A program made the translations under genes and the position numbers. Positions 27,446 through 36,666 of a DNA stretch of 64,000 bases are shown piece by piece (the stretch's first letter is position 1; each line of letters begins with the position of its first letter). The notes beneath the pieces were generated by a model. The model ran no database searches, was not told where the DNA came from, and saw nothing but the letters and a program-made list of their open reading frames with translations. The stretch is from Methylococcales bacterium (GTDB lineage: Bacteria > Pseudomonadota > Gammaproteobacteria > Methylococcales > Methylomonadaceae): the NCBI GenBank assembly GCA_030949405.1, contig JAUZSN010000002.1, positions 248,001 to 312,000 of the forward strand, given 5' to 3'.

Positions 27446-28090
27446 TCAAGTACTAACATCCTGATACTGAAAAATTGGATTAATAGGGTCATTGGGTTTT
27501 AGAGTAATTAAAGGATTAATTAGACCGTCATTTAAACCATAAACCCAACCATGCAAAGTCGGGCGTTGATGATTTTTCCATGCCTCCTGAATGATGGATG
27601 TATGAGACAAAGCATGAATTTGTTCGATTACATTTAATTCAACTAACCGATTACCTCGCTCTTCTTCGGTCGCCAATGAATCTATTTCTTGCTGATGCAG
27701 ACGATAGGTATTTTTAATATGCATTAGCCATTTATTGGTAATGACCAGATCTGAACGCTGTTTATTTAATGCCGCCATAATACCGCCGCATCCGTAGTGA
27801 CCACAAACGATGATATGTTTAATCTCAAGTATACCGACCGCATATTGCAAGACACTCAGACAATTAAAATCCGTATGAATAACCTGATTAGCAATATTTC
27901 TATGAATAAACATATCGCCTGGTTTTGCACCGACAATAATTTCTGCGGGAACACGGCTATCAGAACAGCCAATCCATAAAAATTTAGGGGTTTGTTTTTT
28001 AGATAACTGCTCAAAAAAAGAGGGGTTCTTTGTCTTTAATTGCTCAGACCATTCCTTGTTATTTTGTAATAAATCGTTACAGGTGTGCAT
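27446..28090 (-). CDS. can: Beta-class carbonic anhydrase
   Basis: This cytoplasmic zinc enzyme interconverts CO2 and bicarbonate. The 214-residue sequence has the zinc ligands Cys42, His98 and Cys101 (in WIGCSDSR and CGHYGCGG) with the Asp44-Arg46 dyad, the same spacing as E. coli Can. It is the first gene of a two-gene unit with the downstream SulP transporter. In a methanotroph it may supply bicarbonate to carboxylases or retain CO2 released from formate oxidation. Confidence 0.95.
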   Translation of the reverse strand: MHTCNDLLQNNKEWSEQLKTKNPSFFEQLSKKQTPKFLWIGCSDSRVPAEIIVGAKPGDMFIHRNIANQVIHTDFNCLSVLQYAVGILEIKHIIVCGHYGCGGIMAALNKQRSDLVITNKWLMHIKNTYRLHQQEIDSLATEEERGNRLVELNVIEQIHALSHTSIIQEAWKNHQRPTLHGWVYGLNDGLINPLITLKPNDPINPIFQYQDVST

Positions 28091-28758
28091 AGAATTCTCT
28101 CAATAAAAAAAATATTTGGTGTCTTGCATTATAGTAGCGTAGAGGCTGGAACGATTTCCCTCGAAATCGATTATCACTATAAATTTTTTGGCTTAAATAA
28201 TTTTGTGCTGAAGCGATAAATTTAATATACATACAAGGTTGGCTTGAGACATAAACGGCTCTTTAAAGCTTACCTAAACTTACTCACATAAGTTGAGTTT
28301 TACTTAGTTATTGCCAGACAGCCTCCTAGAGTATATAGGCAACTGCAAACAGTGCCATGAAACCTACTGTATGTTGTGTTAAGTTAATATGTTCGAAAAC
28401 AGTTTCTGACCTAACTGATAAAACTAGACATAATAGAAAAATAATGAACAGAATGAACAGAATGAACAGAATGAACAGAATAAAGCAAATAAAAAAAGAT
28501 ATAGTATCCTGTTGAGTTATAAAAAGCTATCTTATTATTGTCGAGTCGATACTATAATGATTCATTACATACTAAAAAGATATAAATATTAGTTAGTGAG
28601 GTTTTTTATTTGTAAAATTTAAGAGGGCGATTTATTGAGTTCAACCTAAAAACATGAAGGAAAAAGAGGACATATCTTGTATTTTTCACTCTTAATGTTT
28701 TACTTTATACGGTGAATTGAGAGATCGCAAAATGTAAGACCTAACCCCTATTTCTTAC
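28091..28758. other. Long intergenic region upstream of carbonic anhydrase
   Basis: No plausible gene is seen. It contains a small hairpin (CGATTTC-CCTC-GAAATCG near 28151-28168), a 9-bp tandem repeat (28443-28481), and AT-rich sequence. It runs into the NRPS 3' relic. Confidence 0.5.
28443..28481. repeat. Short tandem repeat, unit AATGAACAG
   Basis: Four perfect copies of the 9-base unit plus three bases of a fifth lie head to tail. There is no coding frame of interest. Such a repeat may vary in number between strains. Confidence 0.85.
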
Positions 28759-28874
28759 AAGGTGTATTCAAGTGATTTAACGTTATTAATGACAACGACT
28801 CTTTCTGATAAGGAATCGACGTTAAAGAGGATGGCTTCGATGATAGGAAGGCTCGATGATTATCAGTTGCTCAA
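28759..28874 (+). pseudogene. Relic of the 3' end of the NRPS thioesterase
   Basis: The stretch beginning AAGGTGTATTCA closely matches 22814-22930 in the thioesterase part of the NRPS gene, including the exact shared run TAAGGAATCGACGTTAAAG and the run GATGATTATCAGTTGC. Several substitutions and a codon-scale change separate them. The orientation is the same as in the NRPS gene. Nothing else of the NRPS is present here, so it is a relic of a duplicated copy. Confidence 0.8.
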
Positions 28875-29022
28875 AGCAATACCTTCGCCAATTTGAATTT
28901 TGAGCTAAAATTTTTCAGAACCTAATATTTGAGTTTTAATAAAATTAATCAGTTACAAATTTTTAAAATGGATTTTCAACGTATTCTATATGATTGGTGA
29001 AGATATTGTTACGTAATAGTCC

Positions 29023-29424
29023 CTATTTAATAGGCATTATTTTAAGCGTCGTTAAATCAATTTCACGTACATTATTTTCATCCCCCCATGAAACTGACAC
29101 TTTAATTTGTACCACTCGGTCATTTAACGTTTCAGGTAATTCTGCCCCCATCATTAATTCTGCGGGAGTCACCTGAATTAACCAGTTGAAAGACTCATTT
29201 TCCTGTCCCTGTGTCTCGCCTAAATCTAAGGGGGTCTCTTCCCCTGTTTTTGCTAATAACGATTCTGCAATCTCGACAGCAAGGGTATAATTTTCTGCAA
29301 GGCTTGCCGTTTGTAACCCCGCAGAAAAAATTTTAAGAATAATGCCTAGTGATATGGCCAAAATAGAAAAGGCCACTAAAATTTCAAGTAGTGAAAATCC
29401 CTGTTGTTTTTTAAATTTTTTCAT
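29023..29424 (-). CDS. gspI: Type II secretion minor pseudopilin GspI-like
   Basis: The 133-residue protein has a prepilin peptidase site G9-F in QQGFSLLEILVAFSILAIS, with the conserved Glu at mature position 5 and a hydrophobic N-terminal helix. Its size and the order G-H-I support GspI, a tip pseudopilin of the type II secretion pseudopilus. It lies 15 bases after gspH. No gspJ or gspK follows; instead there are about 150 bases and then the NRPS relic, so the operon seems cut short here. Confidence 0.78.
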   Translation of the reverse strand: MKKFKKQQGFSLLEILVAFSILAISLGIILKIFSAGLQTASLAENYTLAVEIAESLLAKTGEETPLDLGETQGQENESFNWLIQVTPAELMMGAELPETLNDRVVQIKVSVSWGDENNVREIDLTTLKIMPIK

Positions 29425-29439
29425 TGTTCATCATAAAAA

Positions 29440-29895
29440 CTAAGGTTCATCAACATCATTGATCTCAATATGACCTGTTAGCCAATTAATACTCACTTCT
29501 ATTCCAAATTTAGCTTGCGATAAAATGATACTACCTCCAGTTGAAGAGCCATCAGGGAAAAAACGAATATTTCCTCGTTGATCGCTCTGAATATCAGATT
29601 GTGCCGTCCGTAGCGTAATTTCAATTGTAGGCGATAATTGATAGTTCTTTTGATGGCGACTATTAATTTTATACTGATTTGTCGCCAAATCAAGACTTAG
29701 CGTAATTTCTTGCTGGCTAATCAAGGCTTGACCTCGTGCATATCTTAACGCGGATTTTAAATCACGACTCGCCGCTTTAAGACTAGCACGATCACTTCCT
29801 GATGAGATATTAGGTCCAACAAGGGAGATGCCTAAAATCATAATAACAAGGACAATCAGTAATTCAACCAGTGTAAACCCTTTATGAGCAATCAT
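29440..29895 (-). CDS. gspH: Type II secretion minor pseudopilin GspH-like
   Basis: The 151-residue protein has the type IV pilin-like leader MIAHKG followed by FTLVELLIVLVIMILGISL, with cleavage expected after Gly6 and Glu at +5. The middle part, LKSALRYARGQALISQQEITLSLD, is the typical GspH/FimT pattern. It sits 13 bases after gspG and before gspI. It could alternatively be named FimT-like, but the neighbours favour GspH. Confidence 0.8.
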   Translation of the reverse strand: MIAHKGFTLVELLIVLVIMILGISLVGPNISSGSDRASLKAASRDLKSALRYARGQALISQQEITLSLDLATNQYKINSRHQKNYQLSPTIEITLRTAQSDIQSDQRGNIRFFPDGSSTGGSIILSQAKFGIEVSINWLTGHIEINDVDEP

Positions 29896-29908
29896 TTGTT
29901 AATGAGGG

Positions 29909-30343
29909 CTATTCTTCCCAACTGGTAATATCTTGATCGGTGCCTTCGCCGCCTTCTTGACCATCGGCCCCTAAACTAAATAAATCAAATTTACCGTGTT
30001 CACCGGGTGAAACATAGGTGTAGTCTTGTTCCCAAGGATCATTTGGAATTTTTTTATTTTTACGAACATAAGGCCCATTCCAGCGTTTTCCATTACTCGG
30101 TTTTTCAACTAAGGCCAGTAAACCCTGATCCGTTTTAGGATAGCTACCGACATCGAGTTTATACATATCCAATGCCGCCGATAGCTCTTCAACCTGTAAA
30201 CGAGCCGTTTTAATTTTGGAATCATCTAAATACTCAATTGATTTAGGGACAACAACCCCTGCGAGTAAGGCGATAATACTTAAAACAACTAAAAGTTCTA
30301 GCAATGTAAAACCTTGTTGAGTCTTTAATTTTTGTTTAATCAT
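29909..30343 (-). CDS. gspG: Type II secretion major pseudopilin GspG
   Basis: The 144-residue protein has leader cleavage after Gly11 (QQGFTLLELLVVLSIIALLAG), the GspG-specific core LDMYKLDVGSYPKTDQGLLALVEKP, WNGPYVRK, DPWEQDYTYVSPGEHGKFDLFSLGADGQEGG and a C-terminal DITSWE, which contributes to calcium binding in the family. It would polymerise into the periplasmic pseudopilus. It is the first gene of gspGHI; the inner-membrane platform and ATPase genes are not in this window. The 294 bases upstream, before the IS66-like element, hold its promoter but no other gene. Confidence 0.93.
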   Translation of the reverse strand: MIKQKLKTQQGFTLLELLVVLSIIALLAGVVVPKSIEYLDDSKIKTARLQVEELSAALDMYKLDVGSYPKTDQGLLALVEKPSNGKRWNGPYVRKNKKIPNDPWEQDYTYVSPGEHGKFDLFSLGADGQEGGEGTDQDITSWEE

Positions 30344-30637
30344 AGGAGTAAATTTTAAGTCTGTTTATAAAGTAACATTAGATTTTGCTGTCAATATTTA
30401 TAATCTATAAGCATTAGGTAATATGTTATCAATAATGTGTTATTTCAAGATAAGCCGTTATAAATACTCGTTTCAATCACATTACGAGGCTCATCATTAA
30501 TTCAAAATAAAGTCACTATCCATCATTATAGCGATACGATGCATTTCAGCTCTACTAATTTATCCCCTCATTACGTTGCTTACCCAAGCCACGATTCGCT
30601 AACAAATAAAATAGGTTGAAACTAAGTACCATTATAG

Positions 30638-31983
30638 GTATCTACTTTAAATCTCAGGGTAAAGATAAAATTTCTAAAATAGATTTGACAACATATCATA
30701 AAAGAACGAACATTTACATACTTTGAATATCCACGACCGACAGGCTGAAACTAACGCCATTTATCAAGCGATCGCTCAAATGGAAAGTAGCGAAGCGCAG
30801 GATATTGTCAAAAAAATATTCAATCTTATTGAACGCTTAGCCAGTGATAAATTGTCTTTAGAAACTGAATTACAGCAACTTCGTGACGAGGTTAATCGCT
30901 TGAAAGGTGAGCAGGGAAAGCCTGATATCAAACCCAATAAAAATAATAAGGGTGATGATATTTCATCCGAAGACGAACGTAAAAAGCACAAGTTGACGCG
31001 CAAAAAGAAACTAATAACGACACTGAAAATACGGACTCGGATAAGAAAAAACGCCGCCGTAAACCCAAGATCCCACGAGTTAAAATCGACCAAACGCTAA
31101 AATGCCTACTCGACAAAACTGGCTTGCCTAGCGACTTAGTATCTAAAGGCTTTGCGGAAGTGGTGATTCAAGACATTGTCATCAAAACCAATAATATTAA
31201 GTATCTCCGTGAGATTTTTTATTCACCTTCTGAAAATAAGTATTACCGCGCCCAATTGCCTGAAGGCGATCGAGGTCAGGGCGAATTTGGTATTGGAATT
31301 CGTAGCTTGATTCCCATGCTTAAGATGATGGGCGTGACCGAAAAACCCATGGTCGGTTTTTTTGAAAATATTGGCATTGTAGTGTCGCCGACTTATGTTT
31401 CTCAGCAATGGACAGACGGTTATGACTGGGCGCATCAGGAAAAAAGCGAACTTTATCGCAGCGGTATTCTCAACAGTGATTACGGGCAGATTGATGATAC
31501 CAGTGCGCGAGTCAACGGTGATAACCACTATTGTCAGGTGGTCTGCAACGACTTGTTTACCGCTTATTTCACCACCAAACACAAAAACCGTTTATCGGTT
31601 CTGGACGTGCTGACCGATTATGCGCCACGCCATTATATCTACAATCAACAGGCTCAATCCTTGCTTGACGAGTTCAAGTTAGCTGATAAAGCGCGGGTAA
31701 AAGTTGATGCTCAAATACCTGTTAATACAGTGATGAATCAAGAAGACAAGCGCGTGCGCGAGACATAAGCTTCCAGACTCGAAATGAGAAAGGCACGAAA
31801 ATCAAAGACAGTCTTATGAGTCTTGCTGAAACGGCTAAAAAACTAGCCGTGAGTTTTTATGATTATGTTTATGACCGAGTTAGTGGTGAATTCAAAATGC
31901 CGTCTATGGCGAATCTTATCGCTCAAAAAGCGCAAAGTTTGCAGGTCTGATATTTGTTTTACCCTGAAATTTAAAGTAGATAC
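30638..31983 (+). mobile_element. IS66-like element, internally deleted copy
   Basis: The ends are near-perfect inverted repeats: GTATCTACTTTAAATCTCAG at 30638 and its complement (one mismatch) ending at 31983. Compared with the copy at 34092-35976 it lacks about 486 bases of the transposase gene. No matching 8-bp target duplication is visible (CATTATAG left, ATTTATAC right). The right end sits inside an IS4-like transposase gene whose left half is gone. It is a non-autonomous deletion derivative. Confidence 0.82.
30723..31950 (+). pseudogene. IS66-like transposase, frameshifted and internally deleted
   Basis: An N-terminal coiled-coil part (LASDKLSLETELQQLRDEVNRLKGE) is followed by a frameshift where the A run is one shorter than in the other copy (RKKHKL here, RKKAQV there). 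The middle part (SDLVSKGFAEVVIQDI to QIDDTSARVNGDNHYC) is open. After VNTVMN the reading jumps by deletion to the region of the C terminus in the wrong frame. The remaining C-terminal sequence, through MANLIAQKAQSLQV, is still recognisable before a stop at 31948. Confidence 0.8.
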
Positions 31984-32462
31984 ATTTATACAGCAATCGT
32001 TAATTCTGTCTCATTGAAATGTAATATTCGCATCGCTTATTTAGTTAAAACAACGTCACAAGGTACACGTTATGCCTTGTTGTTTTCAACAGATACAGAG
32101 ATAGATGCAATGACACTTTATAATTATTACAAGGCACGGTTTCAGATTGAATTTCTATTTCGTGATGCTAAACAATTTACAGGACTTTGTGATTGCCAAG
32201 CACGTTCTGAACCTGCTTTACACAGTCATTTTAAGGCAAGTTTTACTGCGCTAAATTTGATTAAATGGCATGACCGACTTTTAAGTCCTAAACGAAAACC
32301 AATTTCAATCGGTAGCTGGAAGACTAGATTTTTCAATGAGTTATCGATTGAACGTATTTTATTAAACTCTGGGGTAGACCTGAGTTTAATAAAATGCTCT
32401 TCTCAATACGAGGAGCTTTGTAGCTTCGGGGTTATCTCGCATTAAAACTGTCCGAAGTGTTG
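31984..32462 (+). mobile_element. IS4-like element, 3' part only
   Basis: The 3' half of a transposase gene (last codon before 32445) is preserved, reading YTAIVNSVSLKCNIRIAYLV onward. It contains the IS4-family signature Y-(2)-R-(3)-E-(6)-K in YKARFQIEFLFRDAK. The element ends with GTCCGAAGTGTTG at 32462, the same terminal repeat as the other copy (CAACACTTCGGAC at 33697). The 5' half has been lost at the junction with the IS66-like element. Confidence 0.8.
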
Positions 32463-32680
32463 GACTAAGTATCACTTTCATTCTCTAATGCTTTTTTAAA
32501 ATTTTTTTGTAACTTCTAAGCCCATATAATCTACAACTAGCTGAAACATTCACTTTTTTTCTTGTAGCTTAGAGTGTATAAATTATCCATATAGATAACT
32601 ATACACAAAAATAGATAATAATTAAATAACAGCTGACTACTCCTATCATTAACACATCCTTGTAGCTTATCTTATTAGGC

Positions 32681-33529
32681 TTAAATGGTAATTACTTCTT
32701 CTTTAAATCTCATCGATTTATTTTCAACAATCGCTCTAATCACATGGATTTCCATCCTCTTGCTACCAAAATTTTTATAGTATAGAAACATATTTGTGTC
32801 GTTGAGCATATTACCGCTTGATAGTGACCCATTCTTATATTGAGTGAATGAGTGCTTGTGATAAAGATCAGTTGATTGCATTATTGATAAATGATGCGTA
32901 TGTCCACAAAAAACATGTTCTATATTATGCTTTCTTACAAATTCGACAACGATTCTTGAATTAAAAAGAGGGTCTGAATCTGTATCCAAAATAGAGTGAT
33001 GATTGAGCAAAATTATTTTATCGTAACTTGTTTTATTAATGGCATCAGAAAGTGTTTTTAATATTTCATTATCAACAAAACCGTTGTCTTTGTAGAGTAC
33101 ATTAGAGTCTAAGCATACTATTAGAAATGACTTACCGTCGAGGGTAATGTTCTTAAGAAAATTAATATCCGTAAAATGTTCCTTGATACCATTAGTATTT
33201 CCATCAAGAAAAATATTATTCTTTTTACATTTATCACGATTTAGTGGGCGAACAACGTCGATGTCCTCAATATACTGGCGAAAATAGTCAGCGCTGCGCA
33301 TATTTCGTTTATCATGATTTCCAGGAATTGAAACAACGTGCGGGCAATCAATTGACTTTAAAAAATTTCCAGCCGCTTCAAATTCATTTTCGAGAGCATC
33401 GGTGGTGTTGTCGCCTGTGTTGATGACAATATCAGCGGCATAGCTGTTTATTTTTTTCAACAATAATTCACTTTTTCCGAGCCAGTGACGAGGGCCAAAG
33501 TGCATATCTGAGATGTGTAGTATATTCAT
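32681..33529 (-). CDS. Calcineurin-like metallophosphoesterase
   Basis: The 282-residue protein shows the full metallophosphoesterase motif set: ISDMHFG (DxH), NTGDNTTDA (GD), SIPGNHDKR (GNHD), LLNHHS and VFCGHTHHLS (GHxH). This class includes cyclic-nucleotide phosphodiesterases (CpdA-like) and other phosphohydrolases; the substrate is unknown. I chose ATG 33529 because it begins directly at NILHISDMHFG; a GTG at 33619 would add 30 atypical residues. It is isolated between two inverted IS4-like copies and is very AT-rich, so it may be cargo or a stranded resident gene. Confidence 0.8.
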   Translation of the reverse strand: MNILHISDMHFGPRHWLGKSELLLKKINSYAADIVINTGDNTTDALENEFEAAGNFLKSIDCPHVVSIPGNHDKRNMRSADYFRQYIEDIDVVRPLNRDKCKKNNIFLDGNTNGIKEHFTDINFLKNITLDGKSFLIVCLDSNVLYKDNGFVDNEILKTLSDAINKTSYDKIILLNHHSILDTDSDPLFNSRIVVEFVRKHNIEHVFCGHTHHLSIMQSTDLYHKHSFTQYKNGSLSSGNMLNDTNMFLYYKNFGSKRMEIHVIRAIVENKSMRFKEEVITI

Positions 33530-34091
33530 TTTCGTTTCGTTTCGTTTTAATTTTATTACTTTTTTAGCGTTAGTATCAAAGTGTGTATAGTTACGACTAA
33601 TAAATACTGAGTATGTCACTATAATATGACAATAGTATGTTCTGAAAAATATGAGTTTAGTAGGGTATCTATTTATTACCAGTAGGTTATTTATTTCAAC
33701 ACTTCGGACAGTTTTAATGCGAGATAACCCCGAAGCGACAAAGCTCCTCGTATTGAGAAGAGCATTTTATTAAACTCAGGTCTACCCCAGAGTTTGAAAA
33801 AATACGTTTAATCAATAACTCATTGAAAAATCTAGTCTTCCAGCTACCGATTGAAATTGGTTTTCGTTTAGGACTTAAAAGTCGGTCATGCCATTTAATC
33901 AAATTTAGCGCAGTAAAACGTGCCTTAAAATGGCTGTGTAAAGCAGGTTCAGAACGTGCTTGGCAATCACAAAGTCCTGTAAATTGTTTAGCATCACGAA
34001 ATAGAAATTCAATCTGAAACCGTGCCTTGTAATAATTATAAAGTGTCATTGCATCAATCTCTGTATCTGTTGAAAACAACAAGGCATAATG

Positions 34092-35976
34092 GTATCTACT
34101 TTAAATCTCAGGGTAAAGATAAAATTTCTAAAATAGATTTGACAAGTATCCACTTTAAATTTCAGGGTAAAACAAATATCAGACCTGCAAACTTTGCGCT
34201 TTTTGAGCGATAAGATTCGCCATAGACGGCATTTTGAATTCACCACTAACTCGGTCATAAACATAATCATAAAAACTCACGGCTAGTTTTTTAGCCGTTT
34301 CAGCAAGACTCATAAAACTGTCTTTGATTTTCGTGCCTTTCTCATTTCGAGTCTGGAAGCTTATGTCTCGCGCACGCGCTTGTCTTCTTGCGCCGAGTTC
34401 GGCTGCATTGTTATGTAATGGTAATTTCGGAAGTTCCAAAACTCGCAATAATTCGGTCTTTTTCGCCAGTGTTTTGGCGATGCGATCATTGAGGTCTTCA
34501 TAATCGCTTGTGGTTGCAAACAATTCATCAAATCGCGTTAACAACCATGCCTTTTTATCGGGGCAGGGATTTTTTTGATAGTTAAGCAACTCCTTATAAT
34601 ACTCCCAATAGTCGCCTCGAAAATCGGCTAATGCTTGCTGATGTATTTCCAGAATTGGACGGAGTTTTTGTAGTGGCGAGCATCGTGAACCCAGCATAAC
34701 CCCAAATGTTCCGTCAGTAATTTGAATTGCGGCGCATCGTCTGCAAGCAAGGTTTCAATAACAGGAAAATCCGTTTATTGCTGATAATAGACAATGGCGC
34801 AAGCTTCGGTGACATGCGTTGCCTGTCTTACGCCTAAGGTATTTAAGATCGCTAAGTGCAACTTAAATTGCGCTTCATTCATCACTGTATTGACAGGTAT
34901 TTGAGCATCAACTTTTGCCCGCGCTTTATCAGCTAACTTGAACTCGTCAAGCAAGGATTGAGCTTGTTGATTGTAGATATAATGGCGTGGCGCATAGTCG
35001 GTCAGCACGTCCAGAACCGATAAACGGTCTTTGTTTTTAGTGGTGAAATAAGCGGTAAACAAGTCGTTGCAGACCACCTGACAATAGTGGTTATCACCAT
35101 TGACTCGCGCACTGGTATCATCAATCTGTCCATAATCACTGTTGAGAATGCCGCTGCGATAAAGCTCGCTTTTTTCCTGATGCGCCCAGTCATAACCGCC
35201 TGTCCATTGCTGAGAAACATAAGTCGGCGACACCACAATGCCAATATTTTCAAAAAACCGACCATGGGTTTTTCGGTCACGCCCATCATCTTAAGCATGG
35301 GAATCAAGCTACGAATTCCAATACCAAATTCGCCCTGACCTCGAACGCCTTCAGGCAATTGGGCGCGGTAATACTTATTTTCAGAAGGTGAATAAAAAAT
35401 CTCACGGAGATACTTAATATTATTGGTTTTGATGACAATGTCTTGAATCACCACTTCCGCAAAGCCTTTAGATACTAAGTCGCTAGGCAAGCCAGTTTTG
35501 TCGAGTAGGCATTTTAGCGTTTGGTCGATTTTAACTCGTGGGATCTTGGGTTTACGGCGGCGTTTTTCTTATCCGAGTCCGTATTTTCAGTGTCGTTATT
35601 AGTTTCTTTTTGCGCGTCAACTTGTGCTTTTTTACGTTCGTCTTCGGATGAAATATCATCACTCTTATTATTTTTATTGGGTTTGATATCAGGCTTTCCC
35701 TGCTCACCTTTCAAGCGATTAACCTCGTCACGAAGTTGCTGTAATTCAGTTTCTAAAGACAATTTATCACTGGCTAAGCGTTCAATAAGATTGAATATTT
35801 TTTTGACAATATCCTGCGCTTCGCTACTTTCAATTTGAGCGATTTCTTGATAAATGGCGTTAGTTTCAGCCTGTAGGTCGTGGATATTCAAAGTATGTAA
35901 ATGTTCGTTCTTTTATGATATGTTGTCAAATCTATTTTAGAAATTTTATCTTTACCCTGAGATTTAAAGTAGATAC
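34092..35976 (-). mobile_element. IS66-like element with 8-bp target duplication
   Basis: The element is flanked by exact 8-bp repeats GCATAATG at 34084-34091 and 35977-35984, the duplication length expected for the IS66 family. Its outer ends are identical inverted repeats of about 53 bases starting GTATCTACTTTAAATCTCAG. A second, diverged end (GTATCCACTTTAAATTTCAG) lies inside at 34146, so the left end has been doubled. Only one gene, the transposase, is present. Confidence 0.88.
34179..35891 (-). pseudogene. IS66-like transposase with several lesions
   Basis: The full-length order is N-terminal coiled coil, a basic KKAQVDAQKETNND linker, the catalytic core with QIDDTSARVNG and CWVHDARHYKKL (Asp candidates) and a C-terminal LPLHNNAAELGARRQARARD (Glu of the NNAAE motif). 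It is broken by an A run one short at 35563-35567, a T run one short at 35252-35257 (seven in the other copy), an in-frame TAA at 34775-34777 and a further run change near HYKKL. It is very probably inactive unless these are base-call errors. The family name rests on the NNAAE-type core and the 8-bp duplication. Confidence 0.8.
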
Positions 35977-36666
35977 GCATAATGTGTACTTTGTGACGTT
36001 GTTTTAACTAAATAAGCGATGCGAATATTACATTTCAATGAGACAGAATTAACGATTGCTGTATAAATCTTAACACCACCCTGTTTACCTGCTAATTCTA
36101 ATTTTCTCGTCTCACCCACAATCCACTTACCGTCATAACATTTATGGCGACCTTTTTCTTTTTGCTCACCTTCGTAGAGTAAACGTAAATTAGCATCACA
36201 ACGTAATTTTCCAATTTGATGGTAACCTTTAGCGATCACGCCATGGGTAAACTTTTGTTTAGAATCCCAAAACTTAGCTAAACCGTAAGTTTTTTCACCA
36301 CTTTTGTTAACAAAGCTACACTCTAAAGCCGCTATTTTTTGTCCCGACGTTGAAAGAATTTCATTATTACCTACCTGATTAAATTTAAGAAAATCTAACT
36401 TTTTATTAAACCATCGACGATAGGTTTTTTCTGATAACTCATTGTAACGGCTGAGATTTGTATAGTTAGCCTTACCTCTAAAGCTTATCAAATTACTTAA
36501 TAGGCTAGATAAAATTTTTTTGTGGTTGAGAACCACTAGACATTTTTTCTAAAATCGTTTCTATTAGTTGCATGGAAATCTTCTTTTCAGGAAATTGTTG
36601 CTTTAGAAACTACATTTTCCTATGAATTGAAGATTTCCTCTACTTTTAAAACTGTCCGAAGTGTTG

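Larger units (their letters stand above)
33697..36666 (-). mobile_element. IS4-like element interrupted by an IS66-like insertion
   Basis: The outer ends are CAACACTTCGGACAG at 33697 and its complement ending at 36666. The transposase gene (minus strand) is split: the N-terminal part, 35985-36536, runs from MVLNHKKILSSLL to TSQSTHYA, and the C-terminal part, 33714-34091, from LLFSTDTEIDAMTLYNYY to FGVISH. The break is an IS66-like insertion flanked by 8-bp direct repeats. The YREK signature is intact in the C-terminal half. The right outer end abuts an ISAzo13-like transposase fragment. Confidence 0.85.

Noticed and set aside
28443-28481. Tandem repeat as a possible CRISPR array
   Set aside because: Units are 9 bases with no spacers, and no cas genes are present. 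No other regularly spaced repeat was seen in the window.
35560-35570. Programmed -1 frameshift in the IS66-like transposase A run
   Set aside because: The two copies lose the frame at different runs and the other copy reads through this one, so random run-length changes fit better than a regulated slip site.
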